Source: Arthrobacter stackebrandtii (GTDB lineage: Bacteria > Actinomycetota > Actinomycetes > Actinomycetales > Micrococcaceae). Taken from it: DNA of 64,000 nt. The position numbers and the translations under genes were made by a program. Below the pieces are notes generated by a model. The model searched no databases. It was not told the DNA's origin and saw only the letters and a program-made list of their open reading frames with translations. This document shows, one piece after another, positions 49,577-57,409 of this stretch. The first letter of the stretch is position 1; each line of letters starts with the position of its first letter. The DNA lies in assembly GCF_017876675.1 (NCBI RefSeq), contig NZ_JAGIOI010000001.1, positions 3,906,001 to 3,970,000 of the forward strand, given 5' to 3'.

Positions 49577-49798
49577 TCAGTCGGTGTCCGTTGATGCGGC
49601 GGCCTGGCTGTCCGCGTAGTTAAGAACCTTCTCCAGCGACTCCAGCAGGTCAAAATCCTCCGGCCCAACGATATACGCGGCGGGTTTTCCGTTCTTCGTG
49701 ATCTGCACACGTTCCCGGCCGTAACTGGCGCGTGCAACCACGTCTGCCAGTTCGCTGCGCAACTCACGGACAGATACTGATGTTGTAACAGTTGTCAT
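49577..49798 (-). CDS. Orphan Phd/YefM-family antitoxin
   Basis: A 73-residue protein with the Phd/YefM N-terminal fold: VSVRELRSELADVVARASYGRERVQITKNGK, then PAAYIVGPEDFDLLESLE. Such proteins neutralise Doc, YoeB or similar toxins and repress their own operon. No toxin gene follows: the next 70 bases on the minus strand hold no credible frame. The ATG at 49798 follows the -10 TATAGA (49808-49813) closely and lacks a ribosome site, so the message is nearly leaderless. Five TGTACA-core sites lie upstream. Confidence 0.82.
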   Translation of the reverse strand: MTTVTTSVSVRELRSELADVVARASYGRERVQITKNGKPAAYIVGPEDFDLLESLEKVLNYADSQAAASTDTD

Positions 49799-49815
49799 GA
49801 ACTGCACTCTATATT

Positions 49816-49937
49816 GTGTACACATCCGCGTACGAATCGCGTCATATTCCGTGTACACAGTGGACATGGGCTGGACTGGTCGGGCGTGTACACATTTAGG
49901 CTCAAGAGAGGGGTTAGGGCGTGTACATTGTGTACAC
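49816..49937. promoter_or_regulatory. Array of five GTGTACAC operator-like sites
   Basis: The palindrome GTGTACAC occurs at 49816-49823, 49851-49858, 49886-49893 and 49930-49937, and GTGTACAT at 49921-49928. The first four steps are exactly 35 bases apart and the last is nine. The TGTACA core is that of known YefM/Phd operators. The first site lies between the probable -35 and -10 of the antitoxin gene. Confidence 0.75.
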
Positions 49938-50279
49938 GCATGTCCGGATGGCAGTTTACGCCTCCGGCAGCTCCTGGCACTTGAGTGCATTCAGGGGATT
50001 CCCGTGGTGCGGGCCGGAGGGATCGCCGCAGTGGCAAAAAGGCGGCCGCGCGTCAGTCTCGTGCTGAAGAAACGTGAACCAGGGAAGCCTTGGAAAAGTG
50101 CATAACTAACCACTTCTGACGCACCTGGCTAATGCGCCGATAATCTACATTATGTAAAGTAAAGTGAAATCGGGGCTCCCCGATCCGCCAGAATTGTCCC
50201 CTGCTCATCCAAACTGGTCCGCAATGGACCGGGCTCACTGCACATGGACCACCGGCAGGTGAATAGCTAAAGTTGAGGC
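49938..50279. other. Non-coding stretch in the accessory region
   Basis: No supported gene. It contains an AT-rich patch (TACATTATGTAAAG near 50149) and a small hairpin (50169-50184), and ends with the TAAAGT -10 of the TnsA-like gene. Confidence 0.5.
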
Positions 50280-50840
50280 ATGACGCGGTCGACGTCGGCA
50301 GCCGTACTTGATTCAGCACCCGGACAAAACGTGTGCCAGCTGACGTCGCGCCAGCGCGGCTCCGACGGGCTTGCGGTTCAGCCGCTGACGGCGTGGGCGT
50401 TGCCTGTCGGCGACGCCGCCCCAGTTCGCACGCTGCCCTCACCTATGGGCCGGGAAACTTTCATTGCCCTTGTGTGGTGCGCGTCCACTTCCCGGCATGT
50501 CGGCTATGGGTCTTGGCTCGAGCGCGACCGGCTGATCTTCCTGGGCCGGGACCCGACGATCGTTGGTATGGCTTCGCAACCGTTCAGGCTCGATTTTGAA
50601 CTCGACGCTGCAGGCTGGGGGGACCAAAGAGTCGGGGCACTCCCCCGCATAACTGGTGCCAATTTGCACTGGCTTGCCGGCTATAAGCGCCCACGATGCC
50701 TCGACACGGTTGACGCCCACACAATCACCGGGTTATTGCACGAAGGTCCGCTTGGTCTGCGAAACGTTGTCCGTGCAGCTGGAAATCCGGTCATGGTCCT
50801 CCCCCATGGGTGGAGCGAGGGAAAGGGAATAGCACCATGA
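50280..50840 (+). pseudogene. TnsA-like transposase endonuclease remnant
   Basis: A 186-residue frame. Its N-terminal part (RHVGYGSWLERDRLIFLGRDPTIVG, then SQPF) resembles actinobacterial TnsA-like heteromeric transposase endonucleases, judged from memory. The region after QPF jumps to WLAGYKRPRC and NPVMVLPH, which look like the C-terminal part. The catalytic nuclease core that should lie between is absent, and the end runs out of the family frame. So it is an internally deleted, probably inactive copy. No TnsB, TnsC or TniQ gene is in the window. The ATG lies six bases after TAAAGT. Confidence 0.6.
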
Positions 50841-51433
50841 AACTCACCATCAGCCTGCAGGTCACTCTCGACGGCGTCGCACAGGCGAACGGCGGCAACA
50901 ATGAGGAAATGGACCCCGGCTTCACGCGCGGCGGCTGGGCGCTTCCGCTCAACGACAACGAGGCCGCGCGGTACATCCTCGATACTTGGCGCCGCCCGGA
51001 TGCCTTCCTGCTCGGGCGAAAGACGTTTGGCCTGTTCGAGACTTACTGGGGTGCCCGGGGCGAGGACGGTGGGTTTGGCGAGGCGATGAGCTCGAAGCCG
51101 AAGTACCTGGTTTCTACGACCGTGACCGACCCAACGTGGGAGCAGACCACGGTCATCTCCGGCGATGTCGCCGCTCAGGTGCGAGAGCTCAAGGCGCAAC
51201 CCGGCGGCGAGTTGCTTGTGGTGGGCAGCGCGGCGCTTGCGCAGTGGCTGCTCGAGAACGAGCTGGTGGATGAGCTGAACCTCGTCCAGTTTCCGGTGAT
51301 CGTCGGGGAGGGCAGGCGGCTCTTCCCGCAAAGCGGTCTGGACTTCGGGCTTGAGCTGCTGGATTCGGCGGTATTTGGCACCGGCATTGTGGCGCTCACC
51401 TACCGTGTTGGCGGCCGCCCCGCGTACGCCTGA
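50837..51433 (+). CDS. Dihydrofolate reductase-like protein (RibD C-terminal family)
   Basis: A 198-residue protein of the DHFR/RibD_C superfamily. It starts with MKLTISLQVTLDGVAQ, has LGRKTFGLFETYW for cofactor binding and GELLVVGSAALAQWLLENELVDEL near the C-terminus. These proteins bind NADPH; most are of unknown substrate and differ from the folate enzyme FolA. ATG 50837 follows GAGGGAAAGGG. It overlaps the end of the TnsA-like remnant by four bases. Confidence 0.83.
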   Translation: MKLTISLQVTLDGVAQANGGNNEEMDPGFTRGGWALPLNDNEAARYILDTWRRPDAFLLGRKTFGLFETYWGARGEDGGFGEAMSSKPKYLVSTTVTDPTWEQTTVISGDVAAQVRELKAQPGGELLVVGSAALAQWLLENELVDELNLVQFPVIVGEGRRLFPQSGLDFGLELLDSAVFGTGIVALTYRVGGRPAYA

Positions 51434-51660
51434 GCCTCCGGATCGAAAATTTGGAGCGCCTGGTCAACGTCATCGACGATCGGTGCGAGTCCGGTACCTT
51501 CGAGGCGCAGATCGCCAACGAAGCGTCCAGTGTCGATGCCACTAGGATTTGCCGGCACCTTCACGGCATGCGTTTGGCCGGACCCATCGACAACTCCAAA
51601 GCCGTTCTTGTCGGACCCGCCGCCCCCACTCCCCCGCGACTGCCTTTTTGTGGGGAGGAG
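51434..51660. other. Gap with possible decayed coding sequence
   Basis: The plus-strand frame over about 51451-51600 has protein-like composition (LVNVIDDRCESGTFEAQIANE) but no start signal, no family match I can name, and then runs antisense through the Fic gene. It may be a gene fragment. Confidence 0.3.
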
Positions 51661-52857
51661 CTATGTGCGCCTCCTGGCCCGAGCGCCGAAATCATCGAGT
51701 ACACGGACCACGTCTTTGGCCAACCAGATTCGATTTCGTTTCCCTGTCGAAATTTGGACCAGGATCCCCGCGTCAACGAGGCGGTTGATTGCTACCTGGG
51801 CATTGACGCTGGACACGCCCAGTTCGGTGGCTGCCATGGAGCCGTCGATGACAGGCTGGCGGAGCAGGACGCCCAGGAGTCGGTGTGCTGAAGAGTCCCG
51901 TCTGGCCTTGACGCTCTCCCGCCACTTGCCGTTGACGGATTCCAGGTCACCGACGAGCGTGCGGCCGTTGTGGACGGCGGCAAACGACGCCTCCGCGATG
52001 GAATGAACTATGGGTGCGATGTCGCCTGCCCGGTAGGCGCCGAGTGCCTCAAAGTAGCTGCCCGTGTCATGCAGTAGTCCGGCGGACACGGGAACGGCGA
52101 CATTGCGGGTCAACCTTCCACCCCGCAGCATTGCCTGTATCAGGGCACGGCCAACCCTCCCATTTCCGTCCGGGAACGGGTGGATCGTCTCAAACTGGGC
52201 ATGTGCAATGGCGATTTGAATGAGAACAGGAAGGTCGAGGCGGTTGGCGAATGTGGTGAGATCCTCCATCAGGGCAGGAACGCGGTCGTGGTGCGGAGGC
52301 ACGAACTGCGCGGTGTGGGGCCCCAGATTCCCCCCGCCAATCCATACCTGCTGGTCACGCCAGTGGCCAACGATGCCCGGGTTGCTTTCCTCCAGCAACG
52401 CCCGGTGCATTTCCAGTATCGCCCTGCCGTCGATGGTTTCGGAGAGCGACAAGGCGGCCTGCATGGCCCGGACGTTGCCGACAATCAGCTGCGCATTCTT
52501 GGAAGCATGGGCACCGAGCTCAGCCAAGGCAATCTGACGGGCGCCACTCGAGAGGTTCTCAATCTCCGAACTTGAGGCGCTTTCAGTGCGCAAAAGAATT
52601 GATGCGAACGGTGCGGCAATTTGACCAACCTCCGCATCGAAGCGTGCAAGCTCACTGGAGGCTTCCTCGGTCAAAGCCTGCAGTTCGCCGTCGACGGAAA
52701 TTTTCTGCGCGGAAATGAATGGCGGAACGGCCGCCCGATACGGGCCAGACGCCCTGCGTCGTTGCGTGCGTGAGGCATGCCCCTCCCCGACGCTGTGCCA
52801 TGGAAGCTCTTCATAATCGAGTGCCGGCCAGCCTGTTGTCCTGTTATCCGTTGGCAT
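51661..52857 (-). CDS. Fic-family protein (AMP transferase fold, class II)
   Basis: A 398-residue protein with the Fic motif HPFPDGNGR (residues 226-234) needed to transfer AMP from ATP to a target hydroxyl. An N-terminal inhibitory motif S96-x3-E100-N101 (SSEIEN) places it in the class with an intramolecular inhibitory helix. The C-terminal region (about 318-380) is a winged helix. The target is unknown. The ATG at 52857 lies six bases after TATGAT (leaderless), and an 11-bp palindrome overlaps that -10, suggesting repression. Confidence 0.9.
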   Translation of the reverse strand: MPTDNRTTGWPALDYEELPWHSVGEGHASRTQRRRASGPYRAAVPPFISAQKISVDGELQALTEEASSELARFDAEVGQIAAPFASILLRTESASSSEIENLSSGARQIALAELGAHASKNAQLIVGNVRAMQAALSLSETIDGRAILEMHRALLEESNPGIVGHWRDQQVWIGGGNLGPHTAQFVPPHHDRVPALMEDLTTFANRLDLPVLIQIAIAHAQFETIHPFPDGNGRVGRALIQAMLRGGRLTRNVAVPVSAGLLHDTGSYFEALGAYRAGDIAPIVHSIAEASFAAVHNGRTLVGDLESVNGKWRESVKARRDSSAHRLLGVLLRQPVIDGSMAATELGVSSVNAQVAINRLVDAGILVQISTGKRNRIWLAKDVVRVLDDFGARARRRT

Positions 52858-53189
52858 GGCTCAATCATACCAATGGGAACTTAGTTATCCATTGGTATGG
52901 CCAGAAATTCTAATGGGTTGATGCTGGCGCGGGGCCTAACCCTGTTGGCTCCCGGTGGCTGAAGCGGTACCAATTTCCCTAGTCTCCACGACGGAAGATC
53001 CGTCTGCCGCGCAAGTCCACAGCGCTCGTCCAGCAATGGCTTCCACCGTGAGCGGGTGGCTTCGTGGGTGGAAAGGATACGGGTTCAGTTGCTGCTTCCG
53101 GGCAGTGGGCGGGGAAAGGCTGCGGATGGCGTGCATCCATGCTTCGCCCCGATTCCAGCAGGAGAACCTGGACGGTTGATCCGCGCGTA
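52858..53189. other. Non-coding stretch with the Fic operator
   Basis: Apart from the palindrome at 52866-52899 I see no gene, terminator or repeat here. A lone half-site-like TACCAAT lies near 52966. Confidence 0.5.
52864..52899 (-). promoter_or_regulatory. Palindromic operator and -10 of the Fic gene
   Basis: Perfect 11-base arms CATACCAATGG (52866-52876) and CCATTGGTATG (52889-52899) flank a 12-base AT-rich spacer. The -10 TATGAT (52864-52869, minus strand) overlaps one arm, and the weak -35 region overlaps the other. A bound dimer would block transcription. Confidence 0.65.
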
Positions 53190-53699
53190 TTACAACTGTT
53201 TGAGCATTTCCAGTTCACGCTTTGCCGGGTTCACGTTGTAGGCCACGCTGTGACCAGTCGCGGCGTATCCGTGGCGCTCGTAAAAGCTGATGGCACGCGC
53301 ATTGTCCTCGTGCACGTGGAGCGTCAGCCGGCCGTCTTTGGCACGCGCCCATTCCTCCACCGATTCCAGCAGGGCGTCCGCCAATCCAGCCCCCGTTCCG
53401 CGCCACTCGGGCACCACGAACACCCCCACGAGCAGCGGTCCGGTGGCGGAATCCGGGACATAGCCGCCCATGGTTCCCACCCATCCGCCCGCACCGGTCA
53501 CCGCAGCAAGCTGGATCCCGTGGACACCGGAGCCCCGCCCGCCCCGCAGCCGCCACTCAGCCTCATCGTGTGCCAGCGCCTCGGCAAGGGTCTCCGCACA
53601 GGCATCGGGCGTGTCTCGAATCATCTGCAGCCGCAGTTCGCGCACTTCACGCCAGTCGGCCTCAGTGGTGCGTCGGATTGAGTAGTGTTCTGAGGTCAT
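53190..53699 (-). CDS. GNAT-family N-acetyltransferase
   Basis: A 169-residue acetyltransferase. The acetyl-CoA-binding site is VFVVPEWRGTGAGLADALL (R/Q-x-x-G-x-G/A form), and the C-terminal signature is LHVHEDNARAISFYERHGY. The acceptor is not predictable. ATG 53699 is chosen because the family match begins there; the open frame upstream shows no such match. It is divergent from the RraA-like gene. Confidence 0.85.
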   Translation of the reverse strand: MTSEHYSIRRTTEADWREVRELRLQMIRDTPDACAETLAEALAHDEAEWRLRGGRGSGVHGIQLAAVTGAGGWVGTMGGYVPDSATGPLLVGVFVVPEWRGTGAGLADALLESVEEWARAKDGRLTLHVHEDNARAISFYERHGYAATGHSVAYNVNPAKRELEMLKQL

Positions 53700-53783
53700 C
53701 TTCAAAAGCCTATTCCATCGTGCACGACTGCATGGACCGTATGATCGAGAAGGCAAGCCGCCGCAAACGATCAAAGGAGATCC

Positions 53784-54398
53784 ATGAACCCGCTGCCGGA
53801 ATTCGCCTCCCCCACCGATGTTGCCGACCAGGTGGCCCGGTCCCAAGTCCTGTCCCCCGCCCTGCACCCGCTCTGGTCCGGGGCCAGGCTCAGCGGCCCC
53901 GCCTACACCGTCCGCTGCGCGCCGGGTGACAACCTGATGCTGCACGCGGCCATCCACCGGGCGCCTGCCGGTTCAGTGCTGGTGGTCGACGGCGGTGACG
54001 CCTCCCATGCGGTGGCCGGCGGGAATGTTTGTGCCGTGGCCCATCGGCGCGGCATTGCCGGGATGGTCATCGACGGTGCCATTCGGGACGTTTCAGAGAT
54101 CCGCGGGCTGGGTTTTCCGGTCTTCGCCCGTGCCGTGGTGCCCAAGCCCGGAGTGAAGGCGGTGCCGCTCCCCCTGCAGGAGCCTGTCACGTGCGGCGGC
54201 GTCCTGGTGTACCCCGGCGATTTCATCGTGGCCGATGAGGAAGGGATCGTGGCCGTTCCCGCGGCGGACGTGGGGGCGGTGATGGATGCCGTTGCCAGCA
54301 AGGTGGCGGCCGAGCGCGCCCAGGGGCTGGACGCCTGGGCATCTGCCCACGATGAGAAGATCAACTCCATCCTGCGGGCAGCGGGCCTGGATTGGTAG
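53784..54398 (+). CDS. RraA-like aldolase/decarboxylase family protein
   Basis: A 204-residue protein of the RraA/HMG-CHA aldolase family. The conserved GSVLVVDGGDASHAVAGGN, GIAGMVIDGAIRDVSEIR and PGDFIVADEEGIVAVP segments supply the metal- and pyruvate-binding residues. Members with the D-x20-RD pattern are usually class II pyruvate aldolases or oxaloacetate decarboxylases rather than RNase E inhibitors. The exact substrate is unknown. ATG 53784 follows AAAGGAG. Confidence 0.82.
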   Translation: MNPLPEFASPTDVADQVARSQVLSPALHPLWSGARLSGPAYTVRCAPGDNLMLHAAIHRAPAGSVLVVDGGDASHAVAGGNVCAVAHRRGIAGMVIDGAIRDVSEIRGLGFPVFARAVVPKPGVKAVPLPLQEPVTCGGVLVYPGDFIVADEEGIVAVPAADVGAVMDAVASKVAAERAQGLDAWASAHDEKINSILRAAGLDW

Positions 54399-54559
54399 CC
54401 GGCCGCGGCCGGGGCCGCACCGGAACAGCGCCGGCGTGCATTGCCGTGCTCGGCGGCGTGCCTGCGGACCATGCTGCGTCGTTCGTTCGCGGGCAGTACA
54501 ACCCGCACGCGGTGGAGACGCCCTGGCAACGACGGCATGTCGAACATTTCGCCATTGAT

Positions 54560-54587
54560 TGAACCAAAGCCACCCGGCCCACGTGTC
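54560..54587 (+). promoter_or_regulatory. ECF (SigL-type) promoter of the membrane protein gene
   Basis: TGAACC (54560-54565), a 16-base spacer and CGTGTC (54582-54587). The same TGAACC-N16-CGT pattern precedes the nearby sigma factor and lipoprotein genes, and it matches the published mycobacterial SigL consensus. Confidence 0.65.
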
Positions 54588-54648
54588 ACAGGCAGAACAG
54601 CCACCACAAGTGCACCGTCCACATGGCCGGTGGGTCAGGCAGGCAGCC

Positions 54649-55089
54649 ATGGTTCTTCCCAGGGACTTCGTCGACGCGGCGTTGCGGGTACTGATAGCCG
54701 TCGCTCTGGCCATTGACGCCGTCGTCCATCTGAAACTGGCCTACTACTACCAAATTGCAGCTCCGGGAGGAATCGGGCAGGGAAACCTGTTCTGGATCGA
54801 AGCCGGCGCGGCGATCCTCGCAGGGCTGTACGTTTTCTTCCGCGGCAGCCGGCCGGCTTACGCCGCGGCGCTCATCGTCACCTTTGGCGGGGTTGCAGCG
54901 GTACTGCTGTACCGCTACGTTGACGTCCCAGCGTTCGGCCCGTTCCCGGCCATGTACGAGCCGGTCTGGTTCTTTGAGAAATCCCTCAGCGCAGTGGCGG
55001 AAGCAGCGGGAGCCGTGCTGGCCGCCGTCGGACTGTTCAGGAAAAGGCCGGCGCACCTGCACACGGGAGCCCAGACCCTAGCCAGGTGA
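54649..55089 (+). CDS. Four-helix membrane protein, predicted ECF-sigma target
   Basis: A protein of about 146 residues with four predicted membrane helices (AALRVLIAVALAIDAVVHL, AGAAILAGLYVFF and so on). No characterised family is recognised. It lies immediately upstream of the ECF sigma gene and has its own TGAACC-N16-CGTGTC promoter. ATG 54649 is a conservative start; GTG 54610 would add a conserved-looking RWVRQA stretch. TTG 54559 lies inside the promoter and is rejected. A role in the envelope response is inferred only from this shared promoter. Confidence 0.7.
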   Translation: MVLPRDFVDAALRVLIAVALAIDAVVHLKLAYYYQIAAPGGIGQGNLFWIEAGAAILAGLYVFFRGSRPAYAAALIVTFGGVAAVLLYRYVDVPAFGPFPAMYEPVWFFEKSLSAVAEAAGAVLAAVGLFRKRPAHLHTGAQTLAR

Positions 55090-55112
55090 ACCATCCGGGC
55101 CCATACTGCGTA
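55087..55112 (+). promoter_or_regulatory. Autoregulatory ECF promoter of the sigma operon
   Basis: TGAACC (55087-55092), a 16-base spacer and CGTA (55109-55112). The TGA of TGAACC is also the stop codon of the membrane protein gene. The predicted start falls near 55120, just before the AGGAGG ribosome site. Confidence 0.65.
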
Positions 55113-55131
55113 TACACGTCAGGAGGTGGGC

Positions 55132-55641
55132 ATGCGCCAGGACGAGCAGGCGGCACTGCGGGAGCTGCACGGCGACTACGCCCAGCTGCTCTGGCGGTTT
55201 GCCATGCGGCTGGTCCACGACAGGGCGCAGGCGCAGGACGTGGTGCAGGAAACCCTGTTGCGGGCGTGGCAGCACCCGGAGGTTCTCACGCGGGAACCGG
55301 CGGCGCTGCGGGCGTGGCTGTTCACGGTTGCCCGGAACCTGGTCATTGATGAATGGCGCAGCGCCCGGCACCGGCACGAGTTCGGCACGGACCAGCTCCC
55401 CGAGACGCCTGCCGACGATGCCACGGAGCGTGTCCTGGACGCCTGGCTCGTGGGCGACGCCATGGAAAGCCTCAGCGCCGACCACCGCGAGGTCATCCGG
55501 CTGGCCTATTACGGCGGCCGGGACACTGCGTCGATCGCGGCGGAGCTGGACATCCCGGAGGGCACAGTAAAGTCGAGGCTGCACTACGGCTTGCGGGCCC
55601 TGCGGCTGGCCTTGGAGGAGAGAGGGGTGAGCGGGCGATGA
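55132..55641 (+). CDS. ECF sigma factor (SigL-like)
   Basis: A 169-residue group 4 sigma factor with region 2 (LLWRFAMRLVHDRAQAQDVVQETLLRAW, -10 recognition) and region 4 (MESLSADHREVIRLAYYGGRDTASIAAELDIPEGTVKSRL, -35 recognition). It has no extra domain. ATG 55132 follows AGGAGG (55121-55126); GTG 55126 overlaps that site and is less likely. The stop overlaps the anti-sigma start as ATGA. It probably controls itself, the upstream membrane protein and the lipoprotein gene. Confidence 0.92.
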   Translation: MRQDEQAALRELHGDYAQLLWRFAMRLVHDRAQAQDVVQETLLRAWQHPEVLTREPAALRAWLFTVARNLVIDEWRSARHRHEFGTDQLPETPADDATERVLDAWLVGDAMESLSADHREVIRLAYYGGRDTASIAAELDIPEGTVKSRLHYGLRALRLALEERGVSGR

Positions 55642-56333
55642 GCGCGGACCTGTACGCCTTGTGGGATGCCGCCTACGTCCTTGGCTCCCTTTCTGCCGTC
55701 CAGCGCCGAGAATTCGAGGCCCACCTGTCGGACTGCACCGCCTGCCGACAGCGGGTGTCCGAGCTCTCCGGCCTGCCCGGGCTGCTGGCCCTGGCCCGGG
55801 ATGACAGCGGGGTTCCCGCCCTAGCGCCGGCAGGCCCCCAGGCAGCCCCGCTGTACGGCGGGCTGGCCGCCAAGGTCGCCGCCCGCCGTCGCCGGTGGGC
55901 CTTGGCAGCCGCGGCCGCTGCCGTTGTTTTGGCAGGCACGACGGCGGGACTCACCTCCGTGCTCGGCCCCGGCACCGCTCCTCCGCCCCTGGCTGCCACC
56001 AGTGCCGCCGCCGCCGGCGTGCCGCTCACCTTCTCCGGCGCCTACGCGCACGGCATGACGGCGACGGGAAGCCTGGCGAGCCAGGCCTGGGGAACCCGGA
56101 TCGACTGGCACTGCAGCTACCCCGCCGGAACGTACTCGGGCGGGCCTGCGGGCAGTGACTTTGTGCTGGTCATGGTCTCCAAGTCCGGGGCGGAGACCAC
56201 CCTCGCCAGCTGGACCGCCGGACCGGGCAGTGAGGTCTCGCCCACGGCAACCACGGCAGCCCCGGTATCTGCCATCGCCCGGCTCGACATTAGGGACGGC
56301 AACGGGGCCGTGCTTCTCAGCGCGGCCCCGTGA
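55638..56333 (+). CDS. Membrane-anchored zinc-finger anti-sigma factor
   Basis: A 231-residue protein. The N-terminal zinc-binding anti-sigma domain has H29, C33 and C36 in FEAHLSDCTACRQR. One membrane helix lies around residues 95-115 (AAAAAAVVLAGTTAGLTSVL). The outside part resembles the RskA C-terminal domain. It should hold the upstream sigma factor at the membrane and release it on an external signal, probably by proteolysis. The start overlaps the sigma stop by four bases, so production is balanced by coupling. Confidence 0.9.
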   Translation: MSADLYALWDAAYVLGSLSAVQRREFEAHLSDCTACRQRVSELSGLPGLLALARDDSGVPALAPAGPQAAPLYGGLAAKVAARRRRWALAAAAAAVVLAGTTAGLTSVLGPGTAPPPLAATSAAAAGVPLTFSGAYAHGMTATGSLASQAWGTRIDWHCSYPAGTYSGGPAGSDFVLVMVSKSGAETTLASWTAGPGSEVSPTATTAAPVSAIARLDIRDGNGAVLLSAAP

Positions 56334-56358
56334 TGCCGCCCCGGCGGCGCCGGACGGC

Positions 56359-56889
56359 TCAGTAGGCGCTGCCGCCGTAGGAGGAGGACGACGGCATGGG
56401 CGAGGTTGAGGTGACCTTGGCACCGTCCGGGCCGACCACCCACCAGATGCCTCCATACCCCTGGCCGGTGGTGTCGCCCGGCTTCTTGTCGCCGGCAAAG
56501 GTGTACAGCGGCAGCCCGTTGAGCGTCACCTGCTTTGCGCCGCCCGTTCCGGTGATGGTGCCAACCGTCCCCGTGACGCCCTCGATGGTGGGTGTGGCCG
56601 CCGTCGTGGTCACGGCCGGCCAGAGGCTGATGCACGGCCCCGTGCAGGCGCTGGCGGATTCGCCCTTCGTGTCATGGTCGTAGTAGTAGAGCGTCATCCC
56701 GGCGCCGTTGACCAGGATGGTGCCCGGCGAGGTGCCCGCGGTGTGGAGCGTGCCGGCCGCGGCCTGGGACTGCGACGATCCGCCGGGGGCGCCGTACAGG
56801 CCGCCGCTCCCGGGCGTGCCGCCGCACGCGGTGAGCGCTGCCAGCGCCAGTGCGCTGCCGGCAAGCCAAAGTCGGGTGCTGTTCTTCAT
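56359..56889 (-). CDS. Secreted-repeat lipoprotein (COG4315-like), predicted sigma target
   Basis: A 176-residue lipoprotein with lipobox LTAC at about residue 22. Two repeats of the secreted lipoprotein-15 type follow (MTLYYYDHDTKGESAC-like, and LPLYTFAGDKKPGDTTGQ), in the family whose function is unknown. The ATG at 56889 follows AGGGGAGA. Its own TGAACC-N16-CGTG promoter lies upstream, the same as that of the convergent sigma/anti-sigma operon. It is therefore probably the main output of this envelope-stress circuit. Confidence 0.85.
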   Translation of the reverse strand: MKNSTRLWLAGSALALAALTACGGTPGSGGLYGAPGGSSQSQAAAGTLHTAGTSPGTILVNGAGMTLYYYDHDTKGESASACTGPCISLWPAVTTTAATPTIEGVTGTVGTITGTGGAKQVTLNGLPLYTFAGDKKPGDTTGQGYGGIWWVVGPDGAKVTSTSPMPSSSSYGGSAY

Positions 56890-56939
56890 GGCGATTCTCC
56901 CCTTGACTGGGTGGAGCCCGTGCGGCCCCATGCCCAGCA

Positions 56940-56965
56940 CACGAAATGGAGGCCGGTCCGGTTCA
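56940..56965 (-). promoter_or_regulatory. ECF (SigL-type) promoter of the lipoprotein gene
   Basis: On the minus strand TGAACC (56960-56965), a 16-base spacer and CGTG (56940-56943). It has the same motif and spacing as the sites at 54560-54587 and 55087-55112. Confidence 0.65.
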
Positions 56966-56984
56966 TCCGTGGCAGGATCGAGCC

Positions 56985-57275
56985 ATGGAAAACACTGTAC
57001 TGACGGGGCTGCTGATCTGCGACGGCGGGGAGCAGCTGGCCGCCGTCGTGGCACACCTCCCCCTGCACCTGGAACTGACACGCGCCGAGCCGGGCTGCCT
57101 TTCCTTCGACGTGGTCCAGACGGCGGACCCGCTGGTGTGGGAGGTGTCCGAGCGGTTTGTGGACGCGGCGGCCTTTGGGCTGCACCAGCAGCGCGTCAGG
57201 GCCAGCGAGTGGGGCCGTGAAACGCAGGGCATCCGGCGCGACTATTCATTGTCCGTGGACCGGCCCGGCGCTTGA
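56985..57275 (+). CDS. Antibiotic biosynthesis monooxygenase (ABM/YgiN-like) domain protein
   Basis: A 96-residue protein of the dimeric ferredoxin-like ABM fold, with LHLELTRAEPGCLSFDVVQTAD and VSERFVDAAAFGLHQQR. Relatives act as quinol monooxygenases or degrade heme; the role here is unknown. ATG 56985 has a weak GGAT site. It is divergent from the lipoprotein gene. Confidence 0.78.
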   Translation: MENTVLTGLLICDGGEQLAAVVAHLPLHLELTRAEPGCLSFDVVQTADPLVWEVSERFVDAAAFGLHQQRVRASEWGRETQGIRRDYSLSVDRPGA

Positions 57276-57409
57276 TGGCCCCTGGCCAAAACGCCGCGAC
57301 CCCTTGACCTTCCGCGGTTTTCGGCATGGAATGGAAATAGGTTCCAGCACGGGGCCTGCACACTGCGTCCGGCCCGCACCGGCCGGGCACCGACCCGGGA
57401 GGTGCCGCC

